In this document: positions 7,865 to 15,877 of the stretch, piece after piece
Position numbering within the stretch: the first letter of the stretch is position 1
Layout: each line of letters opens with the position of its first letter
Assembly (NCBI GenBank): GCA_021828285.1
Contig: JAKASG010000026.1
Span: 1 to 36,321 of the forward strand
Direction of reading: 5' to 3'
Length of the DNA: 36,321 nt
Origin: Acidobacteriota bacterium
Lineage (GTDB): Bacteria > Acidobacteriota > Terriglobia > UBA7540
Position numbers and translations under genes: made by a program
Notes under the pieces: model-generated
Database searches by the model: none
What the model was told of the DNA's origin: nothing
What the model saw: the letters and a program-made list of their open reading frames with translations, nothing else

Positions 7865-9190
7865 TCAATCGTAATATTCCAGGCCGAGGTGAGTGATCAA
7901 TTCTTCGCCGCGCAGGTGGCGAAGGGTATTCTTCAGCTTCATGAGCTGAATGAAGAGGTCGTGCTCCGGATAGAGGCCGGGAGCGTGTAGGGGGCTCTTG
8001 AAATAAAACGAGAGCCATTCCTGAATGCCTTTGCGCGCGAGTTCCGGGCAACGCTGAGCGAGGTCCATGAACAGAGCGAGATCGAGGACGATGGGCGCCG
8101 CGAGGATCGAGTCCCGGCAGAGAAAATCAATCTTGATCTGCATGGGATAACCCAGCCAGCCGAAGATATCGAGATTGTCCCAGCCTTCCTTGTTGTCGCC
8201 CCGCGGCGGATAATAATTGATCCGCACCTTGTGGTAGAGATCTTTGTAGAGTTCCGGATAAAGCTCCGGCTGAAGAATATATTCCAGGACGGAGAGCTTG
8301 CTCTCTTCTTTCGTTTTGAAGGAGCCCGGATCGTCGAGGACTTCGCCGTCGCGGTTGCCGAGAATGTTGGTGGAGAACCATCCCCGCAGGCCGAGAAGGC
8401 GCGCTTTCAATCCTGGCGCGATGATGGTTTTCATGAGCGTTTGGCCCGTCTTGAAGTCCTTGCCGCAGATGGGTGCGCGCTGCTTCACCGCCAGCGCGGA
8501 GAGAGCGGGGATATCCGTCGTCAGGTTGGGCGCGCCATTGGCGAAGGGGATGCCCAGCTTGAGCGCGGCGTATGCATAAACCATGCTGGGAGCGATTTCC
8601 GGGCTGTTCGCTCGAAGGCCTTTCTCGAAAGCGGCGAGCGACTGATGAACCGCGGCCGGCTCGTGGAACACTTCCGTCGAGCCGCACCAGATCACCACAA
8701 GACGCTCCGCGCCGGACGTTTCCTTGAAGCGCCGGATGTCCTCCATTACCTGCTCGGCGAGGTCCATTTTGTTCTTGCCGCGTTTGACGTTTTCGCCCTG
8801 AAGGCGCTTGACGTACTTTCGCTCGAAGACTGCGGGCATGGGGCGAATATTTTCAAGAAAATCCTTGATGTCATCGAGCAGGGCGCGCTCGAGAACGCCG
8901 GCCTTCACCGCCGCACGATAAGCGTCGTCGTAAAACAAATCCCATCCGCCGAAAACGAGATCATCAAGGCTGGCGAGCGGCACGAAGTCCTTGATTTTTG
9001 GAGAGCACTTATCCGTGCGCTTGCCGAGCCGGAGAGTGCCCATTTGCGTGAGCGAGCCGATGGGCTGCGCGATACCGCGCCGCACGGCCTCGACTCCGGC
9101 CATGAACGTCGTTGCAACCGCTCCCATGCCGGGAGTCAATATCCCGAGCTTGCCGCTCGGCTTTTCAATCTTTACCGGCTTTCTTGCCAC
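7865..9190 (-). CDS. ino1: Myo-inositol-1-phosphate synthase
   Basis: 441 residues, GTG start at 9190 preceded by GGGAGGAAG. The enzyme converts glucose 6-phosphate to 1L-myo-inositol 1-phosphate using bound NAD, the first step to inositol lipids and inositol-containing solutes. Family marks are an N-terminal NAD-binding segment (GILTPGMGAVATTF), VIWCGSTEVF, the signature NGAPNLTTDIPA, KDFKTGQTLMKT with catalytic lysines, and LGNRDGEVL. The length fits the prokaryotic and eukaryotic family core. It stands alone: no inositol monophosphatase or phosphatidylinositol synthase gene is adjacent. It converges with the secreted protein at 7831 with only 33 bases between, where no terminator is evident. 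Confidence 0.93.
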   Translation of the reverse strand: MARKPVKIEKPSGKLGILTPGMGAVATTFMAGVEAVRRGIAQPIGSLTQMGTLRLGKRTDKCSPKIKDFVPLASLDDLVFGGWDLFYDDAYRAAVKAGVLERALLDDIKDFLENIRPMPAVFERKYVKRLQGENVKRGKNKMDLAEQVMEDIRRFKETSGAERLVVIWCGSTEVFHEPAAVHQSLAAFEKGLRANSPEIAPSMVYAYAALKLGIPFANGAPNLTTDIPALSALAVKQRAPICGKDFKTGQTLMKTIIAPGLKARLLGLRGWFSTNILGNRDGEVLDDPGSFKTKEESKLSVLEYILQPELYPELYKDLYHKVRINYYPPRGDNKEGWDNLDIFGWLGYPMQIKIDFLCRDSILAAPIVLDLALFMDLAQRCPELARKGIQEWLSFYFKSPLHAPGLYPEHDLFIQLMKLKNTLRHLRGEELITHLGLEYYD

Positions 9191-9366
9191 GATCGCTTCC
9201 TCCCTGATTCGCCTGAAACTTTTCGTCCGTCGTTTCTAAAGAGCCCGTGAGGTCGAAGAACTTGCCGCACGAAGCCCGCAGAGGCTTCGCCTTGCTCAGC
9301 TTGCCACTCCGGACGCGCTTGGTTACCGAAATGTTCGATATTGCGACAGGATGGCGGGAAATGCAA

Positions 9367-9394
9367 TCTCTAATTTGGGATCTCTAATTTGGGA
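9367..9394 (+). repeat. Perfect tandem 14-mer, two copies
   Basis: TCTCTAATTTGGGA occurs twice back to back (9367-9380 and 9381-9394) and is followed by a partial GGACTGG. It lies in the 288-base gap between the secreted protein at 9479 and the start of the inositol-phosphate synthase; no gene is visible in that gap. Its AT-richness stands out from its surroundings. Confidence 0.8.
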
Positions 9395-9478
9395 CTGGAG
9401 GGGTGCGAGCAGCACGGTTTTCGCGCCGCTGGCTTTTGACGTACCGCGGCCTTGCGGGTGCTGAGAGCGCTGCGGCCG

Positions 9479-10078
9479 TCATTTCTTGAGCCTGCGGATA
9501 TCGAACAACTGCTGGCCGCTGTGCGATGGATCGGAGTTAATATGCACCTGCCCCTGCTTGCCGAAAGTAAGTTTGGCAAACATGTACATCCACCCGCGGT
9601 CTTTGCCGTCGGCGCCCAGTTGCAGATGGATATACGTGTACGGATAATGATTGACCCCGTAACCCTGGAGATAAGGAAGGCTATTTTGCCCCTGAGACGA
9701 TGTTGCGACGAATGTCGGCGCAATGCCGATGATATCCAGACTGCGGCCGGAGGGCGCCGAGGACGGCCGAACGATCACCAGCGGATCACTCCGCCCGTTA
9801 GAGATATGGAAGAAACCGACCTTATTCTTGTCGAGAGCGTGGCGAAGGGCATCCTTGCCGCCCCGAACGTACGCCTGGGCGAAGTTCTGGATGTCGGCAT
9901 TGGTCGAGTAATTCTGAATAGAGATCGAAATGCTTTCGGACGGGTCGATCATGGCCATGTAATGTTCCTTGACCGCCGGCTTCTTGGCTTTTTGTTTCTT
10001 CTTGCGCGCGAAGGACAAGCCCGCGCCAAGCGTCAGGCAGAATGTGATGAGTGTCGCAAATGCAAAAGTCTTTTTCAT
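9479..10078 (-). CDS. Secreted protein of unknown function
   Basis: 199 residues from ATG at 10078; an in-frame GTG three bases earlier would add one Met. AGGGGGC is just upstream. A signal peptide (about 1-25, ending LSFA-RK) is followed by a very basic linker (KKKQKAKK) and a domain with mixed alpha/beta character, including FAQAYVRGGKDALRHAL and FDIRRL at the C terminus. A central SDPLVIVRPSS segment and YPYTYIHLQLG suggest a beta-sandwich. No cysteines remain in the mature part. I do not recognise the family. Its neighbour upstream (10371-10934) is also an envelope protein, but a terminator separates them. Confidence 0.7.
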   Translation of the reverse strand: MKKTFAFATLITFCLTLGAGLSFARKKKQKAKKPAVKEHYMAMIDPSESISISIQNYSTNADIQNFAQAYVRGGKDALRHALDKNKVGFFHISNGRSDPLVIVRPSSAPSGRSLDIIGIAPTFVATSSQGQNSLPYLQGYGVNHYPYTYIHLQLGADGKDRGWMYMFAKLTFGKQGQVHINSDPSHSGQQLFDIRRLKK

Positions 10079-10305
10079 CACGCCCCCTAATGGCTAGGCC
10101 GCGGTCAGTCCGCGTTTGGATCAACCGCGGGTTTGGAAATAACTTGGAAGCCCGCGATCAGCGGGCCACGGTGCGCTTCCTGTGCCGTGGGTCTTTGCCA
10201 AGCCCTGGGGGCCCGCGGCATATAAGACTCGCCGTGCTTGATAGAACGTCGGCAAGTCCGATATTGGAGCAGGACCGAAGGAAATGCAATCGCTATCTGC
10301 AGGGT

Positions 10306-10347
10306 AAAGAAAAACCCACGGTCAATTCGGGAGGGAACTGACCGTGG
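10306..10347 (-). terminator. Intrinsic terminator for the outer-membrane barrel gene
   Basis: On the minus strand a perfect 9-base stem CCACGGTCA/TGACCGTGG (10339-10347 with 10316-10324) with a 14-base loop is followed by GTTTTTCTTT. It lies 23 bases past the stop of the gene ending at 10371, in the right orientation. Confidence 0.75.
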
Positions 10348-10370
10348 CGATTCCTGCCGGTACGCGGCGC

Positions 10371-10934
10371 TTACAGATGGAGCGCGATGCCGGCGGCAAT
10401 GCGCGCCTGAGTGTGGTGATCGCCGCCGAGCGTGGCGTGGATCCAGTCCGCCTGGATGGGGCGAATCCAGAGTGGTCCGAAGATTTTGATGTCAATCCCG
10501 CCGCCCACAGCCGTGGCAAAAGCGTTGCCCGTAATGATGGGGATGCTATAGCCCGTAGTCGTGCCGGTGGTGAAACCGGTTGTCCCGTGAACGACGCCCA
10601 CCAGCACGTGAGCGAAGGGAATGACACGATGCAGCACGTGCGGCGAAAACTGGGGGCCGAACAGCGCCATGTACTGCTTCTCCTGCTCGCCGGAGCGAAC
10701 TCCATACTGCGAGCTGAAATCGGCGACCATGCCGACCCACGGCGCTACCTTCCCGGTGATGGAAGCATCCCAGCCGTTGATGTTGAACGTCGAACCGCTG
10801 TTAAATTGGTTGCGGACGATCGTGTAGCCTCCGAAAAGCGTGACCTTGGGAACGAAAGGCACGCTCTGGGAACATGCGACGAGTGGAAAACCCAGTATCA
10901 ACAACAATGGAACAAGCGTTTTGATTTTTCGCAC
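10371..10934 (-). CDS. Small outer-membrane beta-barrel protein
   Basis: 187 residues from GTG at 10934, chosen because GGAGGTT ends about three bases upstream; ATG codons at 10946 and 10952 would place that site inside the gene. The signal peptide has a hydrophobic core LVPLLLILGFPLVA and ends near ACSQS; a lipoprotein cut at this Cys is possible. The mature part alternates amphipathic strands rich in Gly and aromatics (VTLFGGYTIVRNQF, WVGMVADFSSQYG, FAHVLVGVVHG), typical of the 8-stranded OmpA/OmpW-like barrel seen in many Acidobacteriota. The last residues (GIALHL) fit a final strand, though without the usual terminal Phe. Likely role: outer-membrane structure or small pore. Confidence 0.7.
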   Translation of the reverse strand: MRKIKTLVPLLLILGFPLVACSQSVPFVPKVTLFGGYTIVRNQFNSGSTFNINGWDASITGKVAPWVGMVADFSSQYGVRSGEQEKQYMALFGPQFSPHVLHRVIPFAHVLVGVVHGTTGFTTGTTTGYSIPIITGNAFATAVGGGIDIKIFGPLWIRPIQADWIHATLGGDHHTQARIAAGIALHL

Positions 10935-11017
10935 CTTAACCTCCATTCGCACTTTGATGCAAAGAGCTCGCGTGCCGTTGGGCGCCTCGCGCCGCCTTCG
11001 GCACCTACCTTTAAATC

Positions 11018-11047
11018 TTGCAATATGTGAGGGAATCTGTCTAGTAT
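11018..11047 (+). promoter_or_regulatory. Sigma70-like promoter for the FHA/SpoIIE gene
   Basis: TTGCAA (11018-11023) and TAGTAT (11042-11047) are 18 bases apart, followed by the GGAGAG ribosome-binding site and ATG at 11079. The predicted leader is about 25 bases. Confidence 0.45.
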
Positions 11048-11078
11048 CTGATTACCGGCAGTCGCGGTCTGGAGAGAA

Positions 11079-12788
11079 ATGGCAGCTAGCCTGGCAAAGA
11101 TTCTGGTCAAGGATCCGGGGGGAAGCGAGCGCGAAATTGAAATTTCCGGCTCGCAATTCCGCATTGGCCGGCAAGGTGACAGCGATCTGGTGCTGCTCGA
11201 CAGCCGCATTTCACGCCGCCACGCGCAGATCACCGAGGATCCCGAGGGCTTCGAGATTGAAGATTGCGGCAGCCGGCACGGTGTTTACATCAACGGCGAA
11301 CGATTGGAAAGGCATCGCCTAGCGAGCGGCGACCAGATTAGTTTCGGGCTGGCCGACGGTTACACGCTGACGTTCGTGATGCGGGCGCCGGAACTGCCCG
11401 GGCTGCTCGAGAAATTCGAAAGAGCCAAGGCGAGCCACGCGCCGGAATTGCAGCATCTGGGCCTGCTGCTCGAAATGGCGCAACGCCTGAGCCGCGCGCC
11501 TGTGTTTGAGGAAGTGCTGACAACGCTCGTGGATTCGGCCCTGCGCGTCACTTCCGCCGACCGCGGACTGCTCTTTCTCGCCGACGACGCGAAGCAATTG
11601 AAGCTGCGTCTGGGGCGGACGCAGGAGGGAAACTACCTCGGCCTCGATTTGGATGATTACTCGAAAGAAGTGGTGGAGATGGTCGCGAAGACGGGCCGTG
11701 AGCAATTATCGCTTGAGGAGGAAGGTTCCGGACACTCACCGCAGGAGACAACAGCGACGGCGAAAGGGCTGCGAGGTGTGCTGGCCCTGCCGCTCCAGCA
11801 CCTTCCGATGGTTGAAGCGGGGGGCGAGACCATCCAAAGCGCCGGCCCGGAGCTGCTCGGGGTTCTTTATCTCGAGAACCGCTCGCGGCCGACGTCGCTG
11901 ACAGGGCTCGACCGGCGGGTGCTCCAGACGCTTGCCACGGAAGGGGCGACGGTGATCGAAAACACCCGCCTGCTGCGCATGGCCCGCGAGCGGGAACGCA
12001 TCCAGCGCGAGCTGATGCTGGCGCGAAATATTCAGCAGCGGCTCTTGCCCGCAACTCTTCCGGCCGGCGATTACTTCGAGCTGCGCGCCGTCACGGTTCC
12101 CTGCCACACGGTCGGAGGCGATTATTACGACGCGATGCGCTTGCCGAACAACCGCCTCGGGCTGACGGTTGCCGATGTTTCCGGCAAAGGCGTTCCAGCG
12201 GCGATGATGGCGGCGAGCCTTCTCGGCGCGTTTGGCGCCGTTGCCGCCGGCGATCCGGAGCTTCCGGGTCTGTTTGCGCGAGTGAATGAATTTATCTGCG
12301 AGCGCACGCCGGCGGAAATGTACGCCACGCTTTTCTACGGCATCCTTGCCCGCGATGGGCGATTCACCTTCGTCAATGCGGGTCACCCTCATCCCTTGCT
12401 GCTTCGCAAGGACGGCACGGTGCGAGCTCTTCCTTCCCAGAATTTTCCCGTGGGAGTTTTTCCCCGGGCGGTTTTCGAAGTGGGTGAGGAGCAACTCGAG
12501 CGCGGCGATTTCGTCCTGGTTTACTCGGACGGCGTGACGGAAGCGGACAACGCCGAAGGCGAATTTTTCGGCGATTCCCGGCTCGAGGAATCGCTCAAAA
12601 CCTGCCCGCGTACCGACGCTGAATGCGTGCTCACGGCCGTCACCGATGCAGTAAAAGAATTTGTCGGCGCCGCTCCGCCGTCGGACGATCTCACGCTCGC
12701 CATCCTCATGTATTCCCCTTCATCGCACGCCAAAGCCGGAACGATGCGCTCAACTCCCTCTGAAGAGCAATTGCGGGATGAAGCTTAG
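11079..12788 (+). CDS. FHA-GAF-SpoIIE (PP2C) phosphatase
   Basis: 569 residues in three parts. An FHA domain (about 1-100) has RIGRQGDSD (28-36), SRRH (45-48) and SRHGVYING (65-73), the residues that read phospho-threonine. A GAF-like sensor (about 125-295) follows. A coiled helix with LMLARNIQQRLLP leads into a SpoIIE/RsbU-type PP2C phosphatase (about 323-555) with GGDYYD (346-351), VADVSGKG (364-371), YSDGVTEA and a closing SDDLTLAI, which supply the metal-binding aspartates. Such proteins dephosphorylate anti-anti-sigma factors or other serine-phosphoproteins in response to a signal. No kinase, anti-sigma or STAS gene is adjacent, so its partner is elsewhere. The FHA domain suggests control by a Ser/Thr kinase. 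Confidence 0.92.
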   Translation: MAASLAKILVKDPGGSEREIEISGSQFRIGRQGDSDLVLLDSRISRRHAQITEDPEGFEIEDCGSRHGVYINGERLERHRLASGDQISFGLADGYTLTFVMRAPELPGLLEKFERAKASHAPELQHLGLLLEMAQRLSRAPVFEEVLTTLVDSALRVTSADRGLLFLADDAKQLKLRLGRTQEGNYLGLDLDDYSKEVVEMVAKTGREQLSLEEEGSGHSPQETTATAKGLRGVLALPLQHLPMVEAGGETIQSAGPELLGVLYLENRSRPTSLTGLDRRVLQTLATEGATVIENTRLLRMARERERIQRELMLARNIQQRLLPATLPAGDYFELRAVTVPCHTVGGDYYDAMRLPNNRLGLTVADVSGKGVPAAMMAASLLGAFGAVAAGDPELPGLFARVNEFICERTPAEMYATLFYGILARDGRFTFVNAGHPHPLLLRKDGTVRALPSQNFPVGVFPRAVFEVGEEQLERGDFVLVYSDGVTEADNAEGEFFGDSRLEESLKTCPRTDAECVLTAVTDAVKEFVGAAPPSDDLTLAILMYSPSSHAKAGTMRSTPSEEQLRDEA

Positions 12789-12831
12789 GCTGGGCGCTGA
12801 GTCCTGATTCCGTCAGGATCGCGTTCAGAGG

Positions 12832-13509
12832 TTAATTGAGGAAAAGCCGGCGCAAATCGCGCAGGTGAATTTCGGCAAAACTCCCCACCGCACGGCCTGC
12901 GCGCGCCCGCAATTCCTCGAGCGGGAAACTTGAGGCGATGCCGACGCACTTGATTCCCGCCGCCTTCACCGCTTCAACTCCAGGGAAGGAGTCTTCGAAC
13001 GCGACAGCATCCTCGGGCCGGACGCCGAGACGCGCGGCCGCGAGCAAATAAATTTCGGGATCGGGCTTGGGGCGCGTGACTTCCTCGCCGCTGACAAGGA
13101 GTTTGAAGTATTGCCGGTAGCCGAGCGAGTCCACGACGAATTCGACATTCTTGCAGATGGCGGAGGAAGCGACCGCCATCGGGATGCCGGCGGCGTGAAT
13201 TTCACGGATGAGCGCGTCGAGTCCGGCGAGCGGCTTAGCGTGCGCCTTGAAGGCCGCGCGAAACCGCGCTTCTACTTCCTCGCCCATGCGGCGCGATTCT
13301 TCCGCCGTGATCTTCGAGCCGAAAAAGTAGCGAAAGAGTGTGTCGTTGCGCTGGCCCAGGATCAACTGCGGCAAGTCGGCCTCCTGGAACGCAACGCCGC
13401 GCTCGCGCAGGAACTCCGCCCACTTCTGAAGATGAAACGGGTTGCTGTCCACCAGCACGCCGTCCATATCGAAAATCACGGCCGCCGGCCGCTGCGCTTC
13501 CTGGGTCAT
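12832..13509 (-). CDS. HAD phosphatase/phosphomutase, beta-phosphoglucomutase-like
   Basis: 225 residues from ATG at 13509 (GGGAAGG upstream). The open frame runs further back across the pyrR region, but that part does not look like protein of this family. Catalytic motif I is FDMDGVLVDS with nucleophile D14 and acid D16. Motif II is ASSAI, motif III KPDPEIYLLAA, and motif IV FEDSFPGVEA. The PKPDP loop and helical cap (about 25-90) place it in HAD subfamily IA, which includes beta-phosphoglucomutase and sugar-phosphate phosphatases. The exact substrate is unknown. It is divergent from pyrR, with 126 bases between the starts. A second, distinct member lies at 29955-30641. Confidence 0.87.
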   Translation of the reverse strand: MTQEAQRPAAVIFDMDGVLVDSNPFHLQKWAEFLRERGVAFQEADLPQLILGQRNDTLFRYFFGSKITAEESRRMGEEVEARFRAAFKAHAKPLAGLDALIREIHAAGIPMAVASSAICKNVEFVVDSLGYRQYFKLLVSGEEVTRPKPDPEIYLLAAARLGVRPEDAVAFEDSFPGVEAVKAAGIKCVGIASSFPLEELRARAGRAVGSFAEIHLRDLRRLFLN

Positions 13510-13605
13510 CGCCTTCCCATCCAAACTGCAAATTCCGATTATGGATGAAAGCAGAGTGAACGGGAAGTGCCGTGCGGAAGCGCGCGGGCCGAACCTCTGG
13601 TGGTC

Positions 13606-13614
13606 TGATATAAT
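13606..13614 (+). promoter_or_regulatory. Extended -10 promoter for pyrR
   Basis: TGATATAAT is a perfect TATAAT (13609-13614) with a TG one base before it; no clear -35 is needed for such sites. It lies 21 bases before the ATG, predicting a leader of only about 15 bases that is almost entirely the ribosome-binding site. Confidence 0.55.
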
Positions 13615-13635
13615 CCGTGGCCGGGGAGGGTGACG

Positions 13636-14211
13636 ATGAATCCCGAGTCCGCCGTCAACGCAAAACAGGCAGTTCGTGAGAAGTATCAGTTGATGTCCGC
13701 GGCAGAGATTGACCGCACGCTCGTGCGGCTGGCGAATGAAATTCTCGAGCGGCACCAGGGCATTCAAAATGTCGTCCTGGTCGGCGTTCGCCGGCGGGGC
13801 GTTCCGCTTGCCGAGCGCCTGGCGAGAAAAATCCTTTCCATTGAAAAAGCAACGCCCGGCGTCGAGACGCTCGACATCACCTTTTACCGCGACGATCTTT
13901 CCACGGTGGCCCAAAAGCCGGTGGTCCGCGAAGCTCCGGCGGGATATTCAGTGGAAGCGAAAGACGTGGTGCTCGTGGACGACGTGCTCTATACCGGGCG
14001 CACGACCCGCGCCGCGCTCGACGCGCTGCTCGCTCACGGGCGCCCGCGCAAGGTGGAACTGCTGGTGCTGATTGACCGGGGCCACCGCGAATTGCCCATT
14101 GAAGCCACCTTCGTCGGCCGCACGGTCCAGACCACTTCAGCCGAAGTCATTGAAGTCCGCCTGACGGAAGTGGACCAGCAGGAACGGGTAATGATGTGCG
14201 AACGGGTGTGA
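13636..14211 (+). CDS. pyrR: PyrR: pyrimidine operon regulator / uracil phosphoribosyltransferase
   Basis: 191 residues from ATG at 13636, five bases after GGGGAGGG; the GTG at 13630 overlaps that site and is rejected. The type I phosphoribosyltransferase PRPP loop VVLVDDVLYTGRTT (111-124) is complete, with VGVRRRGVPLAERLA (49-63) and FYRDDLS (83-89) as in PyrR. In other bacteria PyrR binds pyr mRNA when UMP is high and also has weak uracil phosphoribosyltransferase activity. pyrB and pyrC normally follow, but here the next gene is an aldo/keto reductase on the opposite strand, 11 bases away. Any regulation of pyr genes would therefore have to act at a distance. Confidence 0.92.
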   Translation: MNPESAVNAKQAVREKYQLMSAAEIDRTLVRLANEILERHQGIQNVVLVGVRRRGVPLAERLARKILSIEKATPGVETLDITFYRDDLSTVAQKPVVREAPAGYSVEAKDVVLVDDVLYTGRTTRAALDALLAHGRPRKVELLVLIDRGHRELPIEATFVGRTVQTTSAEVIEVRLTEVDQQERVMMCERV

Positions 14212-14222
14212 GGAGAGCTGCC

Positions 14223-15194
14223 TTACTGAGACCAGTCGGTCGGCGTACGGTCCCAGCGGTGCCCGCGAAGTTTCTCGAGAAGCGGCTGAGGCAAGGGGCC
14301 GGGGTCGCTCGCGGCCATGTTCATTTCGGCGTGGCGAGGCTTTCGCATACCGGGAATGATGGTGCTGACGGCGGGATTGGCGAGGATGAACCGCAGAGCC
14401 ATTTCCGGCAACGTCATGCCCGCCGGAACGTCCGCCTTCAGTCGTTCGACGTGCTCGACGGTGACTTTGAGATTTTCAGCCACGAAATAAGTGTTGCGCC
14501 AGTCGCCTTCCGGCCAGGTGGAATCAAGCGTTAAATTCCCCGTGAGACTTCCTTCGTCTAAGGGCACGCGCGCAATGACGGCAACGCCGCGCTCGCGGCA
14601 AGCGGGAAACAACTGATCCTCACCGGTCTGGTCGAAAATGTTGTAGATGACCTGCACCGCATCCACCAGCCCCGAGCGGACCGCTTCGACGCCGTTCCAC
14701 GATTCCCAGCGGTTGATGCTGATGCCCAGGGCGCGAAACAGGCCCTGGCGGCGCAGCCCATCGAGCGTGTGGTACCAGCGGTCATCCTTGAGCCATCCGT
14801 CTTCCCAGACGTGAAGCTGCATCAGATCGAAGCTCTCGAGTCCTGCGTTCTCGAGGCTGCTGTGAACGTACTTTTCGATGTGGTCGGGCGGGAAGCAATC
14901 GTCGAGTGAATATTCGCGCCGGCTCGGCCAGCGCAGGTTTTTTGGCGGGATTTTGGTGGCCGTGTAAAGGCGCTTCGAAGGATTGGCGCGCACGAGCTCC
15001 CCAAGCATCTTTTCGCTTTTGCCGCTGCCATAGGCCCAGGCGGTGTCAAAGAAATTGCAGCCGAGGTCCACGGCGCGCTGGAGCGCCTGCATGGATTCCC
15101 GGTCGCTTGAGTCGGTCCATTCGGCCATGCCCCACATGCCGTAACCCATCTCGCTCACCGGCCACTCCATGCGCCCGAATTCGCGGTATTTCAT
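14223..15194 (-). CDS. Aldo/keto reductase
   Basis: 323 residues from ATG at 15194, with AGGGGCGGG upstream; the longer open frame runs back into the preceding gene and is not used. The AKR TIM-barrel tetrad is present: Asp and Tyr in FFDTAWAYGSGKSE, Lys in LYTATKI and His in LMQLHVWED. C-terminal elements such as RFILANPAVSTIIPGMRK fit NADPH-binding family members. It reduces a carbonyl on a sugar or related compound. It is the third gene of a minus-strand unit after the GMC dehydrogenase and its Tat partner (gaps of 15 and 11 bases). A role in handling the keto-sugar made by that enzyme is reasonable. No signal peptide is seen, so it acts in the cytoplasm. Confidence 0.9.
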   Translation of the reverse strand: MKYREFGRMEWPVSEMGYGMWGMAEWTDSSDRESMQALQRAVDLGCNFFDTAWAYGSGKSEKMLGELVRANPSKRLYTATKIPPKNLRWPSRREYSLDDCFPPDHIEKYVHSSLENAGLESFDLMQLHVWEDGWLKDDRWYHTLDGLRRQGLFRALGISINRWESWNGVEAVRSGLVDAVQVIYNIFDQTGEDQLFPACRERGVAVIARVPLDEGSLTGNLTLDSTWPEGDWRNTYFVAENLKVTVEHVERLKADVPAGMTLPEMALRFILANPAVSTIIPGMRKPRHAEMNMAASDPGPLPQPLLEKLRGHRWDRTPTDWSQ

Positions 15195-15205
15195 TTTGCC
15201 CGCCC

Positions 15206-15862
15206 CTAGAGTTTCAATCCCGCCTTCTTCATGTTTTCCTCGACTTTCGCCATCACATCGGCAGGACAGCCTTCCCAATGCTCGACCACCTTGTTGCCGA
15301 GATAGGGCAAATCCTTGACGCCCGTTTCGCTCGAATAGAATCCGCCGACCACGAGATCGCGCAGGCGGTTGAAAAAGGCCACGCCATTCGAATCTTCGGG
15401 CGCGGCGGTATTCGGATATGCGATGCGGTCGAGGAGCTCCTTGCGATCCGCATCCGAGCAAGCCACAAAATCATGGCCGTATTTTTCGTTCGACTCAATG
15501 TCGAGCCAGGTGAGGCCGCCGCGAATCTCAGCGAGCATATCGCCTTGCCAGAAGTTGAGCCAATCGTCAATGAATTCCGGAACGCCCGCCTCGCTCGCGC
15601 TGCCGGTGCGCTCGTCGGCGGGAATGATGATGTCGCTCAGCAATCGGACCGTCTCATATTCGTGTTTCGACAGGATTTGAAGCTTATAGGCCGCGGCGGC
15701 CGGCGGCGTATCTCCGCCCCGCGCGGCCTTCCCCGCGGCGAGCGACCGTCCCGCAACGGCCGGAAGCGGAAGCCAGGCCGCAGCCGGAACCGCCGAGATC
15801 ACCTTGAGCGCCTTGCGGCGCCCCATGGAGCCGTTCCTCTTTTTGTTGTCCGCTTCGCTCAT
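15206..15862 (-). CDS. Tat-exported gluconate 2-dehydrogenase subunit 3-like protein
   Basis: 218 residues. The N terminus carries a twin-arginine signal (R15-R16 in GRRKALK, then a hydrophobic AVPAAAWLPLPAVA stretch). The mature part has the helical features of the gluconate_2-dh3 family: LSKHEYETVRLLSDIIIPAD near its start, AGVPEFIDDWLN and FYSSETGVKDLPYLG. These small subunits accompany GMC dehydrogenases and carry the cofactor-loaded catalytic subunit, which lacks its own signal, through the Tat pathway. Here the GMC gene is 15 bases upstream and indeed lacks an export signal, matching that arrangement. No cytochrome c subunit is in the unit. Confidence 0.9.
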   Translation of the reverse strand: MSEADNKKRNGSMGRRKALKVISAVPAAAWLPLPAVAGRSLAAGKAARGGDTPPAAAAYKLQILSKHEYETVRLLSDIIIPADERTGSASEAGVPEFIDDWLNFWQGDMLAEIRGGLTWLDIESNEKYGHDFVACSDADRKELLDRIAYPNTAAPEDSNGVAFFNRLRDLVVGGFYSSETGVKDLPYLGNKVVEHWEGCPADVMAKVEENMKKAGLKL

Positions 15863-15877
15863 GGCAACCTTCCCCTT

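Noticed and set aside
12801-12819. Small hairpin TCCTGA-TTCCG-TCAGGA between the phosphatase and HAD genes
   Set aside because: Six-base stem without a T-run on either side; not enough to call a terminator.
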